Assembly (NCBI GenBank): GCA_943704495.1
Contig: CALSCR010000331.1
Span: 1 to 38,656, forward strand
Direction of reading: 5' to 3'
Origin: Pigoraptor chileana
Lineage: Eukaryota; Opisthokonta; Filasterea
DNA: 38,656 nucleotides
The notes under the pieces: generated by a model
What the model saw: the letters and a program-made list of their open reading frames with translations, nothing else
Database searches by the model: none
Told to the model about the DNA's origin: nothing
Shown here: piece after piece, positions 12,201 to 24,140 of the stretch
Layout: each line of letters starts with the position of its first letter
Numbering within the stretch: position 1 is the stretch's first letter
Translations under genes and position numbers: made by a program

Positions 12201-15200
12201 ATGCGACGCGCACCTGTGAACGTCCAGCGCGTTGTTGAGGCGGTGTGTGTTGCGTTTGGGACTCCCGCGGACTGGCAGTCGGGCGTCCGCCTTCTGGAAG
12301 ACCCCGAAATTGTGTCAAAGATTGCCAAATTCGACCGCGAAGCAGTCCCAGATGTCGTGTTCCGAAAGCTAATGACGTACACGGACAGCGCCGACTACGA
12401 TCCCGAGCTCGTGGGCAAGAAGTCGCCCGCCGCACAGGCATTGTGCGTGTGGACGCGTGGGCTTGTTGCGTTTCTCAAAGTGCTCAAGGCTGTGGAGCCC
12501 CAGCGCCAGAAGGTGGCAAAGATGCGAGTGGATTTGAAGGAGCGCCAGACGCGAACATCTGACCGTCGCGAGAAGCTGCAGCAGTCGACCGACGACCACG
12601 CGCAGCTACAGCGCGATTACAACGACAAAGTCAAGGCCAGCGACACACTCAAGGTCAAGTTTGATGAGCTGTCGGCGCGCAGGCAACAGGGCGGAGCCGT
12701 CATTGCTGGATTCGCCGGGGAGTATTCGCGGTGGATGGAGACTGTGCATCTGCTCAAGAAGGAGGAGAGCACGTTGATTGGTGACACTGTCGTTGCTGCC
12801 GCATGGATTGCATACGCCGGCGCCCTCACGCAGGAATACCGCCGCATTCTCGTGGCCGAGGTGCGCTCGCTGTGCGACCAAGAGGGCCTCGCGTGTTCGA
12901 TGGACGTGACAGTGCCCACGCTTGTTGCTGATCCGAACGACGTTGCGTCGTGGCGGATGAGTGGACTCGGGTCGACGGAAACTGCTGCTGAGAACGCCAC
13001 GCTTGTCACGCGATCGCTGCGCTGGCCCCTTCTCATTGATCCGCAGAGCGAGGGGTCAAAGTGGCTGAGCAAGATCGAGTCTGCCAATGGACTGCGCACG
13101 CTCAAGTGCAGCGACGCCGGGTTTCTCCGCGCACTCGAGACGGCCGTGCGTCTGGGTCAGCCCGTGCTCATTATGGACATTCCGGAGAGCGGCGTTGATC
13201 CGACAATCATGCCGCTGCTGAAGCGTCAGGTGTACAAGCAGCAGGGGCGGCTCCTCGTGCGCTGGGGAGAGACGAGCGTCGACTACGATCCGAACTTCAG
13301 GCTGTATGCGTGCGTGCGCGGAGGCAATCCAACTCTCACACCCGAATACTGGTGAGTCAGTTGTGCTTTTGTGTGTTGGTGTGTTGTGTGTGTGTGTTAG
13401 CTCTGTGGGACTCATGGTTTTTATGCATTGGCCGCCATCTTTTTCCACCTTTAATGCCTCTTTCGTTGCAACAATTTGCATGTGTGCGTGCGTGCGTGTG
13501 CAGGCAAGCGTTCAGTGTCGTTTCGTTCCGCGAGTCACCCGAATGGCTGGAAGATTCGATGCTATCAACGGTCTTTTCGCACTTTGCCAACGAAGAAGAA
13601 GAGACCCTCTCCGATCTCGAGATTGAAACAGCACGCCTGCACACCGAGCTCGACAAGGTCGTATCGCTTGTCCTCGAGAAGCTGTGCTCTGGTGCGGGAT
13701 CCGCAATTGAGGATGAGGCGCTGATGACGGCACTGTCTGATGCACAGCGTGACGCAGACGCCGTGCGCACCCAGATGCAGGCGGCGAAGGAGCAGAAGGA
13801 GACAATGGCCGCGCACCGGGAGAAGTACAGGCCCCTCGCTGCTTGCGGGGCGCAAATGTATCTCGCGGCGGACGACTTTCTGCGTCTCAATCCACTGCTG
13901 CAGTACTCTGTGCCAGACTTCCTCGGCCTGTTTGCGCTCGCCCTCAGAAAGACGGCGCCGCACATGCACGACGATGCGTTTGTTGACGTTGATGCGCTGC
14001 TGAAGGTTGTTCCCGCACAGCTGTTTCAGCACGTGTCGCGAGCCCTTCCGGAAGACGAGGCGCGCGTGTTTGCAATTCTATATTGCGGCCGCACGCTGCG
14101 TGCACGTGGCGTCGTCAGTGACACGGACTGGCGTGTGCTGCTGTCGACACACCGTCCCGCCGGCGTGTGCCCTGCCCGCCCGGATGTGGACTGGCTCACC
14201 CCGGAGGCGTGGGAGTCGGCCATTGGGCTTGGGCAGGCGGTCCCGGGATACGAGCGGTTGTGCGCCGATCTGAGTGCGCGTGTGCGAGTGTGGCAGGTGC
14301 GTGCATGATTCATGTGTTTTGGTTTGTTGAGTTGCTGTGGGTGCATGCATGTGCTGTTTCGGTTTCGTGGTTTATGATAATGTCTAAATTTCTTTGCGCA
14401 CGCACGATCACACATGAACAAACAGGCGTTTGGAGAGAGCAAAATCCCTCACAAGGATGGCCTCCCGGACCCGTGGGCAAACGAGCTGAGCGACATACAA
14501 AAGCTCATTGTTATCAAGACCCTGCGCCCGGACATGGCTGTGCCCGCCATTCTCGACTGGATTGAGCGGAGCATCGGCGACGGATTCGCACCGCGCACGT
14601 TTGACCGCTTCCGGAGCATATTCCAGGAGACATCTGCGTCGACGCCCCTCCTACTCGTGCTCGTCGAGGGGGCAGACCCTGCGGAGGAGCTCATTGCGTT
14701 TGCGGCAGAGCAAGGAAAGGCGTCGCGCATGCACGTGCTTGCGCTTGGGGAGGGCATGTACGAGACGGCAGAGACGCTGATCGACAAGGCCGCCAAGACA
14801 GGCGATTGGGTGTTCCTGCAAAACTGCCACCTGGCGGGAGACTGGCTGGGACGGCTGGAAGAAATTGTTGCCGGGCTCTCGGCTGCGGATATCAACCCGA
14901 CCCATCACGAGTTCCGTCTCATACTCAGCTCTGAGCCAACGCAGGTCAATGTGGGCCTCTTGCAGCAGTGCGTCAAGATTACGTCACAGCCCGCAACGGG
15001 CGTGCGTGCGCGCCTCAGCAGGGCGCTCGTCAACTTCGAGAAGCCTCCCGCGGCGATTGCGGGCAACAACGAAAGCGTCACCGCGTGGCGCCGGCTGACA
15101 TTTTCGATCGCTATGATGCATGTCGTGCTCACTGAACGCGTGCGCTTTGGCGTCGGTTCATCAATTTCGCGTGGTCTCGCGTTCAGCGACAAGGACCTTC

Positions 15201-16931
15201 TCATGTTGGGCATTGTCGTGAATGCGGCAGCATCGCGCCCTATGCCTCTTGCATCGCAGCTGCGCTTCATCCGCCACGCTTTCTCAGAGGTTATTTACGG
15301 CGGTCGTCTTGCCGATCAGCGCGATCGGATGCTCCTGGCGCAGTTTGCCGAGTCGTTTTTGTGCGAGGGCGCACTCTCTGCAGGCCACTCGTTCACGCAG
15401 TCGGGCGCTTACTGCGTCCCTGAGGGCTCGACGTACGCCGACTACACAAAGTACGCCGACTCGCTTGGTGCGACGACCGACATTGAGATATTCCGCGTGG
15501 ATAAGGCCGAGGCGATTGCCTCGAACGCACGCGCGGGAAGGAAGCTGCTGAAGATGGCCCTTGCACTCCAGCCGTGGCACGTGATTGGCACCCGCGGGTC
15601 GAACACGGAGAAGATTGTCCTTGAGCGTGCGCACGCTGTGCTTGCGGCCCTTCCCTCGCACGTCGAGACGGAGAACGTGGCGGAGATGGCGCTGCAGAAG
15701 GACACAAAGGGCAAGCCCACGATCGTCTCGCAGTTTGTCATTCGCGAAGCCGTGCGCTACAATGCCCTCGTGGCACGGATTAAGGCCGGATGCGATGCTG
15801 TCGTCCGGGCGGCGACAGGTGGCTCCATCCTTACGTCGCAGCTGGAGCGTCTGTTTGATGCCCTTGCACGTGACGCCGCCCCCAGCGACTGGCAGTTTGG
15901 CTTTGTGCCTACGCACACATCCCTCCCCATGTACCTGGAAGACCTCACGAAACGAGCGTCGTTTGTGCGCGACTGGCTCGCCAAGGGCCCGCCCGCAACC
16001 GTGTGGCTTCCCGCGTTTTGCAGTCCGCGCGCCTTCCTTGCGACCATCCTCCAGGCGCATGCGGCACGTGCTGGCGCTGCCGTGGAGACGCTCAGCTTCA
16101 CGCATAAGGTCGAGAAGAATCCGCTCAAGGCCCTGACGGACGGCTCTGTGGCGATTGGCGGGCTTTACATTGAGGGCGCCGATTTCGACGAAGGGTCGCA
16201 GCGATTGGTTGACACGCACATTGCCCACGGATCCCAGGTTAGTATTGCTTTATTTGTCACTCTATTTCATTGCGGAGTGTCACCATAGCGTGCGTGTGTT
16301 TTATAGAGGGCTTTTCGACTCAGACCATGTCTTCTTACGCCGTTTCGCTTCCTTTCTCCTCATGTTAGGCGCAACTGCTGCCGGCCATCCGCTTCACACC
16401 CACGGCCGATCCCGGGGCGAGGGGATCGTCGTATTCGTGCCCACTCTACGCCATGTCGGCGTCGTGCGTGGACAAGGACCGCTCGTCGTCCGATGGTGCG
16501 TTTCTTGTCCGTCCCCTTTTGTGTGTACGTGTGTGTACTTATCAACTTTGTTTCCGATTGATCTCTTCCACCAAAAAGTCTAAAACACGCTTTTCTCGCA
16601 CATTTGCTGGGCCGCAGAGCGCCTATCGTCCACAATATGCGACGTGTGGTTGCCTTCCGAACAAGGCCCCACATACTGGATTCCGCGCGGCGTCGCACTC
16701 GTCTGTCGCCCGGCCGATCACGTGCAGCCGCGCTCCCAGTCGAATCTGTCGGCGCTTCCTTCACGTGCAGCCAGTCGTACGGAGAGCCGTCGCGGTAGCT
16801 TCAGTGATCGGGATGCGCCGCCCGGGACAAGCACCCCCGGCGGAAATATCAACGCAATCTCAGAGACACTCTCTGCAGAACCCGAGGCCCCGTCCATGTC
16901 GCAGCGGCGTGCTAGCCTTCGCCCATCGTAA
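1854..16931 (+). CDS. DNAH6: Axonemal inner-arm dynein heavy chain, DNAH6 type
   Basis: Sixteen exons keep phase: 1854-1865, 2033-2219, 2339-2524, 2717-2887, 3115-3215, 3324-3566, 3747-4169, 4447-5492, 5696-6122, 6303-7178, 7409-11624, 11863-13351, 13504-14296, 14426-16237, 16369-16495, 16618-16931. The product is about 4140 aa (human DNAH6 is about 4158). The tail contains NYFTISNNGVTHYYYG and LWKPFSVWRKNV, typical of DNAH6. P-loops lie near residues 1340 (GATGVGKT), 1662 (GLPGCGKT), 2039 (GPPGTGKN) and 2393 (GQRGSSRS). The stalk and microtubule-binding region is near 2720-2860, and a Ser-rich tail of about 65 residues follows the usual end. AAA1 is odd: Walker B is ILDDADR instead of FDEFNR, and sensor-1 is TMRS instead of TMNP. 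Exon 1 encodes only M-A-T-Q; an ATG at 2024 in the same frame is the alternative start. The family powers flagellar beating as part of an inner arm. Confidence 0.93.
2938..2972. repeat. TG-rich tract in dynein intron 4
   Basis: A TG-rich microsatellite sits about 50 nt after the donor at 2888. Similar tracts recur near donors in many introns of this window. Confidence 0.8.
4392..4432. repeat. AAC trinucleotide repeat near a dynein acceptor
   Basis: An AAC array ends about 14 nt before the acceptor at 4446 (ACAAACAG). It lies in the place where a polypyrimidine tract would be expected and is purine-rich instead. Confidence 0.85.
6245..6278. repeat. CA microsatellite near a dynein acceptor
   Basis: A nearly pure CA array lies 24 nt before the acceptor at 6302, in the intron 6123-6302. 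The 5' part of the same intron is TG-rich. Confidence 0.9.
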
Positions 16932-17617
16932 TGCTGTGTGTGTGTGTGTGTGTGTATGTGTGTCTGTGCTCTCTATGTTGTTAGTGCGCTGAGCACTCTA
17001 CTATGTACTTTTTTGTCATGTCTTGCGTTTGCGTTGCCTGCATGTGTGCGTGCGTGCGTGCGTGCATGAACATCTTCACCTCCAACTATTAATAATACAC
17101 TTGTGTTTGCACTTATTGAGCAAATCATTGCGTGTGAATCATCCATTAGAGTTAGAGTGGGATGGCCACCCCGGATGCTAATGCGGATGGGAACCTGGGA
17201 TGGCACCCCTGATATGTCACTTTTCTGGCGCGCTATCAATGCGGAATTCTACAAATCACCTGTAATCACTGTTCTTCTTCGTTGTTGTCCTTGCAATCAC
17301 ATTCTTTATTGAATTCTAAGTTCTGCTGAATAGTGCGCGTACATTCTCTCCTGGATGTGCGCTCTCTTGTCACGAAAGGCGCCGACTTTGTTGCTTCCAT
17401 TCCACTGCTTCACTTAGTTTGGATGATACCCTATTTTGTGTCCCTGATGCATCATATTGAGAGTTCATAATGGACTGACGCGCGCACTCACAATTGCTCG
17501 GCTGCCGGCGTGGCTGTTGCTGGTGTTTTTGGCTGATTGGTATGGCATACGCATGACTTTCTGAACGTGTCATTGTCAGCCGCGGGTGCAACCCCGACCG
17601 CACATCACACGATTAAA
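16932..17617. other. Intergenic: dynein 3'UTR and SPT20 promoter
   Basis: No coding exon was seen. A TG microsatellite starts directly after the dynein stop (about 16935-16961) and a TGCG tandem lies near 17046-17064. The 17080-17320 part is AT-richer and has no AATAAA. A CAG at about 17578-17580 could be the acceptor of a 5' non-coding exon of SPT20, whose ATG follows at 17618. Confidence 0.6.
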
Positions 17618-20184
17618 ATGGCGGGCGCCGATGGACTGTCGTGCGACTATGTGGACATCATGGACTCTCTTCCATCAATTATTCCAGAATCGTTCGCGGA
17701 AGGCGTCAATGTCTCTTCTGTTCCGGCGATGGACTTTTCGCATCACGTTGACACTCTCGACCACACGATGGGAAGCTCTTCGGGAGAGCATTTGTCCCCC
17801 ACTCCCGCCGATGCGTCGGGGTGGTCTGATGTTGCATACGAACCGCCCTCAAAACGACGAAGATTAAGTGTGGATGCCATGGACACTGGGGCAGTGGATG
17901 AGCCGACTGGCGGCGTGGGTATTGGTGGTGGTGGAGATGATGTTACAGACGACAAGCCCGTCTCATTCAAGGTGTGTGCATGTGTTTACTTGTGCGAACC
18001 TGTCCTCAGCAATCAACATTTCGCATGCGTTGTGTATTTTCCTCATCTAATATTGAACCGCTGTTTGCTTGTATGTGATGCAGATTACAAAGCCGCCCAA
18101 TGCAGCCGCAAAGTGGATGTGTCTTGGTCCTGGACAGCCCCGCCTGTTTATCCAGCGGAGGGCGGGTGCAGGTGCGCGCGTGATCACACACTTGCACAAC
18201 TGCGCTCTTATTTGCGTCGTAGGGAGGCGACTGTTCCGTCATTCACTGCCATATCTGTTGCAATGTGCTCTGCCGTTTGAGTTGCGCAATGCCAAATAGC
18301 TGCTCATTTATTTATTATTTTCTTGCCTACACATACATACACACACACACACCACACAACACAACCGTCCGCTCTCATTGGCTCGATGCGTGCGCATGCA
18401 TTTAACAGAGGCGTCGGTGTCTTCGGGAAAGAGCAAACCAATGCGTCTGCCGAGTGATGCACAGGAGATCTTGTCGACGCGGAAGGGGGTTGCGCGGCCG
18501 TGCGCAGACTTTCTCTCGCGCTTTGTGGGACTGAGTGAGGCCACTCACGTGATACGACTGAAGCGCAAGCGCAACGAGCAGGACTCGATGCCAAACAGCC
18601 GAAAACACTTTTTTCAACACATTCGCGACACTTTTGTCGCAAATTATCACGCGAACGTCCGCAAGGATTCGGTGTGTGTGCATTGTGTGTTGTTGGATTC
18701 GGCGAATTGTCTTTTGTTGCATCCATTTCTCACGTTTTTTCTTACTCTCTCTCTCCTGAATCGGTTGCATGTGTGGCATTTAAGATATTTTAAAAAAAGT
18801 CTATGTATAAGCACGCACTGTTCTCGCTCTCCATTCATGCACTTCTTCCCCAAACTTATTTCTACTCCTTTCCACACAAACACACACACATAAACACACA
18901 CACTCACTCACTCACTCATATACATCGGCACGTTGCGCAGCGCTTTCGTTTTGGCTCTCTTTTGCTGGACCGCCTCACGGATGCAAAGGTGTCTCTCATA
19001 ATCAACCTCTATCGCGACGGCTTCTCGCTTGGATTGGACGATGCAATTGTGCACAAGTGGGCAGTCCTTCTCTTTATGTTTATTTTATATTATTTTCTCG
19101 GTGGTCTTATGTTGTATGAGTGTGTGTGTGTGTCGTGTATGTGTGTGCAATTTTATGGATGTGTGTATGCGCGTATGGATGATTTGCTCTGGCTGTTATG
19201 TGTGGTGTCTACGGCATACAGAGTAATTATTGCAAACTGGATTTCTTGCGTAGCGACTGATTGCCCCCTACACACACACACACACACACGCACGCACACA
19301 TCTTTTTCTCTCCATCCACACCGTGTGCGTTTATATCCAGGTACGACGGCGCCGCTCGCGATTTCTTCAATGCCATTGACGCGCAGGTGATTCCCGTCGA
19401 ACTGTCGGACATAATCGACGCCTTGCCGTCCAGACACTTTTGCAACGGCTGTCTTGTTGTTGAAATTCGCGATTCAAGGTTCACAGTGTCTCCGTCGAGC
19501 CTCGCAGCAGGGCGATCGTCACTGCAGCCCGCGGGTGCAGCCGGCGATACTGTGCGGCCGGCCGTGCGACGCGTGATGCTGAGATCAACACAGTCGTCCA
19601 TGCTTGGCGACTTGATGCAGGTGAGCGTGCGTGTATCTTCTTAACTTTCGTTTTTGTGTGCACCTTATACATAGTGTATGTGTCTGTGTCTTTTCTATCT
19701 GTCTAATATATATATGTCTGGATGTGTGTGTCTATGTGTATGTGTCTGTGTTTGTGCCGGTGCACTGCGTGAGCTGTTCATGGGTTCACTTTGTAACGCT
19801 CTGCACAATTCTGAAATCGCTCGTCACCTCCATCACGCCATTCCGCGACAACAACAACAATAACAATCAACGTTTAACAGCTCGCTGGTGACGCCGAGGC
19901 AAATAATATGATGCTCACGGACGACGACTGGGTGCGCCTGGAACGCAAGCTGCTTCTCCAGACGCGCGCTCCGATCTGTCTCGACCCATCGACGCTTGTC
20001 GCGTGTGTTGCAAATGTGCAAATGTACGGCGCTCGTAAAATTGCTGCTGCACTCAGAGGGCACTACCGGCGGAGCTGGCTTCCCGCGTCCCTGTCGTCGC
20101 AGCTTGGGCGCCGATCACGCTTTGCCCTCGTTAATTACCTCGCCCGGTCCAAAAAGTCAGTCGTCGCACTCGGTGATCCCTCTG

Positions 20185-20217
<33 letters not shown>

Positions 20218-21506
20218 AAGTGAAGCGTGACGCGCCGACTGCGCCTAGCGCGGGAAGCCCCGCAGTACCCGCGGCCGACCCCGCCGCCCAAACACCCGTT
20301 GCAGTCGACGCCAAGACTCAGGAAGGCGGCGCGACAAAAGAGCGGCCGGGTTTCCGCAATTCATTTGATCCGTTGGAGCGGTGGGAAAGTTTGCTATTTG
20401 GATATTATTGCATCATTGGTGTTGCCTGCGTGTTTTTTTTGGTGTCGTGTGTAAATTTCTTCTGTTTGTACAGTTTGTGGCGTCTTTGGGCATCTGCTGA
20501 GAACGAAAGTCCGCTGCTTGCTCTTGTTTCCCCAACTCATCGACAATCGCTGTTTCTGTGGTGTGTGTGTGTGTGTGTGTGTGTGTTTTCCACCTCATGT
20601 TGTTATATGGGCAATTGCAGTGTTCGCGCCATCGCCGCAGAGGCACGAATGGACCTCCCAAAGTCCCTCCCCAAATTCCCCGCGCGTCGTGCACAGCCAG
20701 CGCCATCACCACAGCAACCTATTGCCGTGCGGGTGGTCCGTTTTGAGTCCCGCCCTCAGTCCGGACAGTCTGTATCCTCTGGACAGTCAGGCACGCCCCC
20801 TGTCACCGGGGCCGCAGCGCAGTCACCGTCTGCAACAACCACGTCATGCTTGCTTGAAGTGCGTCAACACCAGAATGGAATGTACGAGTGCCTCGTGCGC
20901 ACGTGGCAAGGGCCCGACACTGGACAGAACGGAGAGCTCTTTCTGTGGGTGGAATGCTCCTCGTCGAAAAACACAGTCGGTCGTGTTGTGTTTTATTTTT
21001 TTTGCATGTGTGAATGTGAATGTGTCTGTGTCTGTTTGTGTGGTCTGATCAGGCCATACTCTTCTAATTCCCTTTGGTTGATCAACAAAACACCCTTCTG
21101 TGCGTTTTCGTCTCTCCATTCTTGTCCCGCCAGCTTTTATCTCGGCCTTCGGGAAGCCGCCACAAGCTATGTCGCTCAGTTCAAGCGATTGTATGTTGCG
21201 GAGGGCAACGTCTGCGTTGGCGACAAGGATATGACGCCCGGCGACAGTGTGCGACAGCAGGACGAGAAGCAGAAACAGCCGACGACGACGCAGGCTGGTG
21301 CACAGCAGGCGGGGCAGGCAGCCTCCCAGGGACACCCTCCGTCTGCACAAAGCGCGTCTGTGGGCGCCGGCGGAGGTAAAGCACTCGGTGGCGGTGGCGC
21401 TCACGTGACAAGTGCGCAGTCGCCGCCCGCGCCGCACGGGTCTGTGCAACAGCGCACCATTGCTGCAATCTCCGCCGCTCAGCAGCAGCACTTGATATTG
21501 CAACAA

Positions 21507-21539
<33 letters not shown>

Positions 21540-22674
21540 CAGCAGCAGGCATCACAGGGTATTTCGTCGCTTGGGCTGGGTCTCAGCGCGCCCGTGCAGG
21601 CAGCAATCCAGGCGGGTAATGCAAACATGGCGGCGGCAGCGGCGGCGGCGGCGGCCGGTGGAGCGGGTGGCCTTCCAGACGGCGTGCTTGTGAGTGTGTC
21701 CACTCTGCGTGTTGCAGAAGAATGTTGGAGTCGATGAGCTTACGCCTTGGGCGTTTTGAGTGCTCTTGAGTTTCATGTGCACAGCGCGTTAGACTCTGAC
21801 TTGAATCCTACACATCTCTCCGGGATTCACCTCTCTCACCCAACCACCACGTACACGCACAACACATACACACACTATTTCCAGGGTGGACGAGGCCAGC
21901 CGGCTAGTCGCGGGGCTATGTCGGCAGGCCAGTTGCGTGGGCCGCGGCCGCAGGGGCGTGGGGTGGGCTTCATTATATGACTCTGTTGCGTCTGTGGCAC
22001 CTGTGAGCACGCCACGTGTCTTTGTGTATGTTTATCTGTTTGTCGCCTTTTATATATAATAACGGATGTGTTTTGTGTGTTATAGAGGGCGCAAATCTCG
22101 TATGTAGGTTGTGGATAACTAAACGTGTGGTCCTCTCTCTTTGTTTTCCGATTGTGATACTTGAATGCCATCCATGCAGACTGCACCCCTCGGTCGTGGG
22201 CAGATGCGGCCTCCAGGTACGCTTGATGTTTGATTATTGATGATTGTGTGCTGTCATACAGTGTCTGCACACACTATACCCGCGCGCACTGTTGTGGGGA
22301 TCGACAGGCTAATGCAAGAGGAAGATATGTGTTTGTTTAGATGCTTGCTCTTTATCTCTCCTGCGCTCATGTCCCGCGAATTCGACACGACGCGGACACT
22401 TCCCCTTGTCTGGCTGATGTTTCCACTGAATACTATTCTCAATCATCCTTGCCCATAGTACATTCTTTGCCAACAACGCAGACTCCCATCACGTGCTCTT
22501 TTTTTACAACTGTTCTCACTTGTGTGTACCCTTTTTATTTCGCGCGCAAAACATAGGTCCCCAAGGTCACTCTGCTCAGGGAATGGCGGCGCAAATGAAT
22601 GCTGCAAATCAGCAGCAGCTTGCCAAGAACATGCAGGCACAGCAACAACAACAGCAACAGCAATCCAAAATGCA

Positions 22675-22740
<66 letters not shown>

Positions 22741-23263
22741 AGCGGGGGAGGGGCTACTAAATTTTTGCCGTCCATCGACTCAATGCCGTGTGTCCCTATG
22801 CATTGCACTTGTGCGTGTTCTTGTTGCAGGTGGTGGCGCGGGAATTGTGCGTCCAGGCAGCCAGGCTCTTCTCGGCTCACAGTCGCAACAGATCCAGCAA
22901 CAATTACAGTTACAAATGCAGCAACTGCAACAGCAACAACAACAGCAACAACAACAGCTGTCGTCACTCGTGAGTACCAACAGTGGAGGAGGTGCTGCAC
23001 CCACCCCCACCGCGTCGCCAGGCACGCTGCAGCAGATACAGCAACTGCAGAGCCTGATGCGAAGTGGGCAGTACACACCGCAGCAACAGGCCGCATTGAC
23101 CGCCCGCTACAACCAGCTTCGACTGCAGCTCCAACAGCAACAACAGCGACAGGCCCAGGCACAGGGCAATTCGCAAGGCCAGACGCAGCAACAGCAACAG
23201 CAGCAACAGCAACAACAACAAAACCACCTGGCAGGGATGGGGCGTGGTTCTGCTCCAAAGTAA
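17618..23263 (+). CDS. SUPT20H: SPT20 homologue, SAGA coactivator subunit
   Basis: Twelve exons keep phase: 17618-17971, 18084-18171, 18409-18671, 18941-19056, 19341-19620, 19881-20380, 20621-20944, 21134-21689, 21885-21962, 22180-22216, 22557-22676, 22830-23263; the product is about 1049 aa. The Spt20 core spans about residues 190-450 and includes FCNGCLVVEIRD and APICLDPSTLVACVAN, matching human FHCGCVIAEIRD and AEPLCLDPSIAVTCTAN. A later block (GELFLFYLGLREAATSYV) matches the human segment after the core. SPT20 supports SAGA integrity in the nucleus. A basic motif PPSKRRRLS near residue 85 could be a nuclear import signal. The C-terminal third is polyglutamine with a polyalanine run near 21630-21655, and an SA repeat is coded at about 20186-20215. 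Donors at 19057, 20381, 20945 and 21963 read GTGGG. Exons 9-11 rest on phase and composition, not homology. Confidence 0.9.
20560..20586. repeat. TG microsatellite in an SPT20 intron
   Basis: A nearly pure TG tract lies about 35 nt before the acceptor at 20620, in the intron 20381-20620. Confidence 0.9.
22677..22737 (+). repeat. (GT)n microsatellite that includes a splice donor
   Basis: About 30 uninterrupted GT units start exactly at the donor of SPT20 intron 11: the exon ends ATGCAAG at 22676 and the intron begins GTGTGT. The true donor is therefore the first of many identical GT dinucleotides. The upstream exon is polyglutamine-coding. Confidence 0.93.
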
Positions 23264-23754
23264 ATGCCAACGGCTTTTTGACGAATGGCTTGAAGGTTTA
23301 TTTTCCACTGAAAAGTGTGTCTACCCAACAGTTACATATTTGTGCTTGTTTCAATGTCGCCACAGAGATCCACGGCAATTCAAAGCACGCACAACTGCCG
23401 GCTGATATGCACAGCTCGGCTGGAATTTCAGCCGCGCAACCGTGCTTTGGAGGGATGGAAATAAGGTGAAAGGTGTGTGGCTGGTTGCATATTGTTGGAT
23501 CGCAACGGCAAAGGGAAAAGGGCTAGGCGGTGAGCACCTTGGAAAAAAAGGGTCCAGGGTGCTATCACGTGTGTGTGCGGTGTGAGTGCGGTATGTGTCA
23601 CCGTCCGCAGAGACAGTCAAGATTACAAAGTACAGACCCAGGACAAAAGTACCCTGGTTCAGCATAAGTGCTGCGGATATGTGTGTGTGCATGTGGAGTG
23701 GAGGATAATGTGTGTGTGCATCTGGAATGTGTGTGGTGTCCGTGCAGCCACCGG

Positions 23755-24140
23755 CCAATGGGTGCAATGGGTGACGAAAAGTGTTGCCATTGGCAGCGCC
23801 AGCCCACCAATCACAGACCTCCGTTTTATCAGTCCATCGCATCCGATTCGCTGATTTTAATTTTTGGGGTAAACACAAGCTTGCTTAATAAAAATAAAAA
23901 ATTATATATTTTTTGTTATATTGTAATAAATGAAATTTACAGTACACAATTGTATGTCAGACCCTGATTATAATGAAAATCAATCAACCTGTTTTTTGTA
24001 TTCAAATTACCACCATCTTCGGGAAAATAAAAATATTTTTTCCAATCATTTACATTTTCATTTGCATTTTCGTTTGGACAGTCAAACGACAGGAGCGCTC
24101 CCATTGGCTTGCGGTCACCGCGGAGGTCTGTGCCGATTGG
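23755..24140. promoter_or_regulatory. Cluster of five CCAAT boxes
   Basis: CCAAT occurs at 23755-23759 and 23807-23811, and its complement ATTGG at 23789-23793, 24103-24107 and 24136-24140. Clustered CCAAT boxes are typical NF-Y sites in promoters. The cluster straddles the AT-rich island between SPT20 and the transporter and most likely serves the transporter, about 580-960 bp downstream. Confidence 0.45.
23887..23930 (+). terminator. Candidate poly(A) signals of SPT20
   Basis: Two AATAAA hexamers (23887-23892 and 23925-23930) lie in an AT-rich stretch about 625-665 nt after the SPT20 stop. They are the best polyadenylation candidates for that gene. The 3'UTR length is inferred. Confidence 0.4.

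Noticed and set aside
1854-16931. Assignment as cytoplasmic dynein-2 (DYNC2H1)
   Set aside because: The N-terminal tail and linker motifs match the short-tailed axonemal DNAH6 type, with the YFTIS/WRKNV region and a length near 4140 aa.
1854-16931. The dynein as a pseudogene
   Set aside because: All 16 exons keep phase without an internal stop, and the tail, stalk and C-terminus are conserved.
21963-21980. SPT20 ending at the TGA at 21978-21980
   Set aside because: A GTGGGC donor at 21963 joins further Gln-rich exons in consistent phase up to a TAA at 23261-23263. An early-stop isoform remains possible.
22443-23270. 275-aa antisense frame with His/Thr runs
   Set aside because: It reads through the GT microsatellite and the polyglutamine exons of SPT20.
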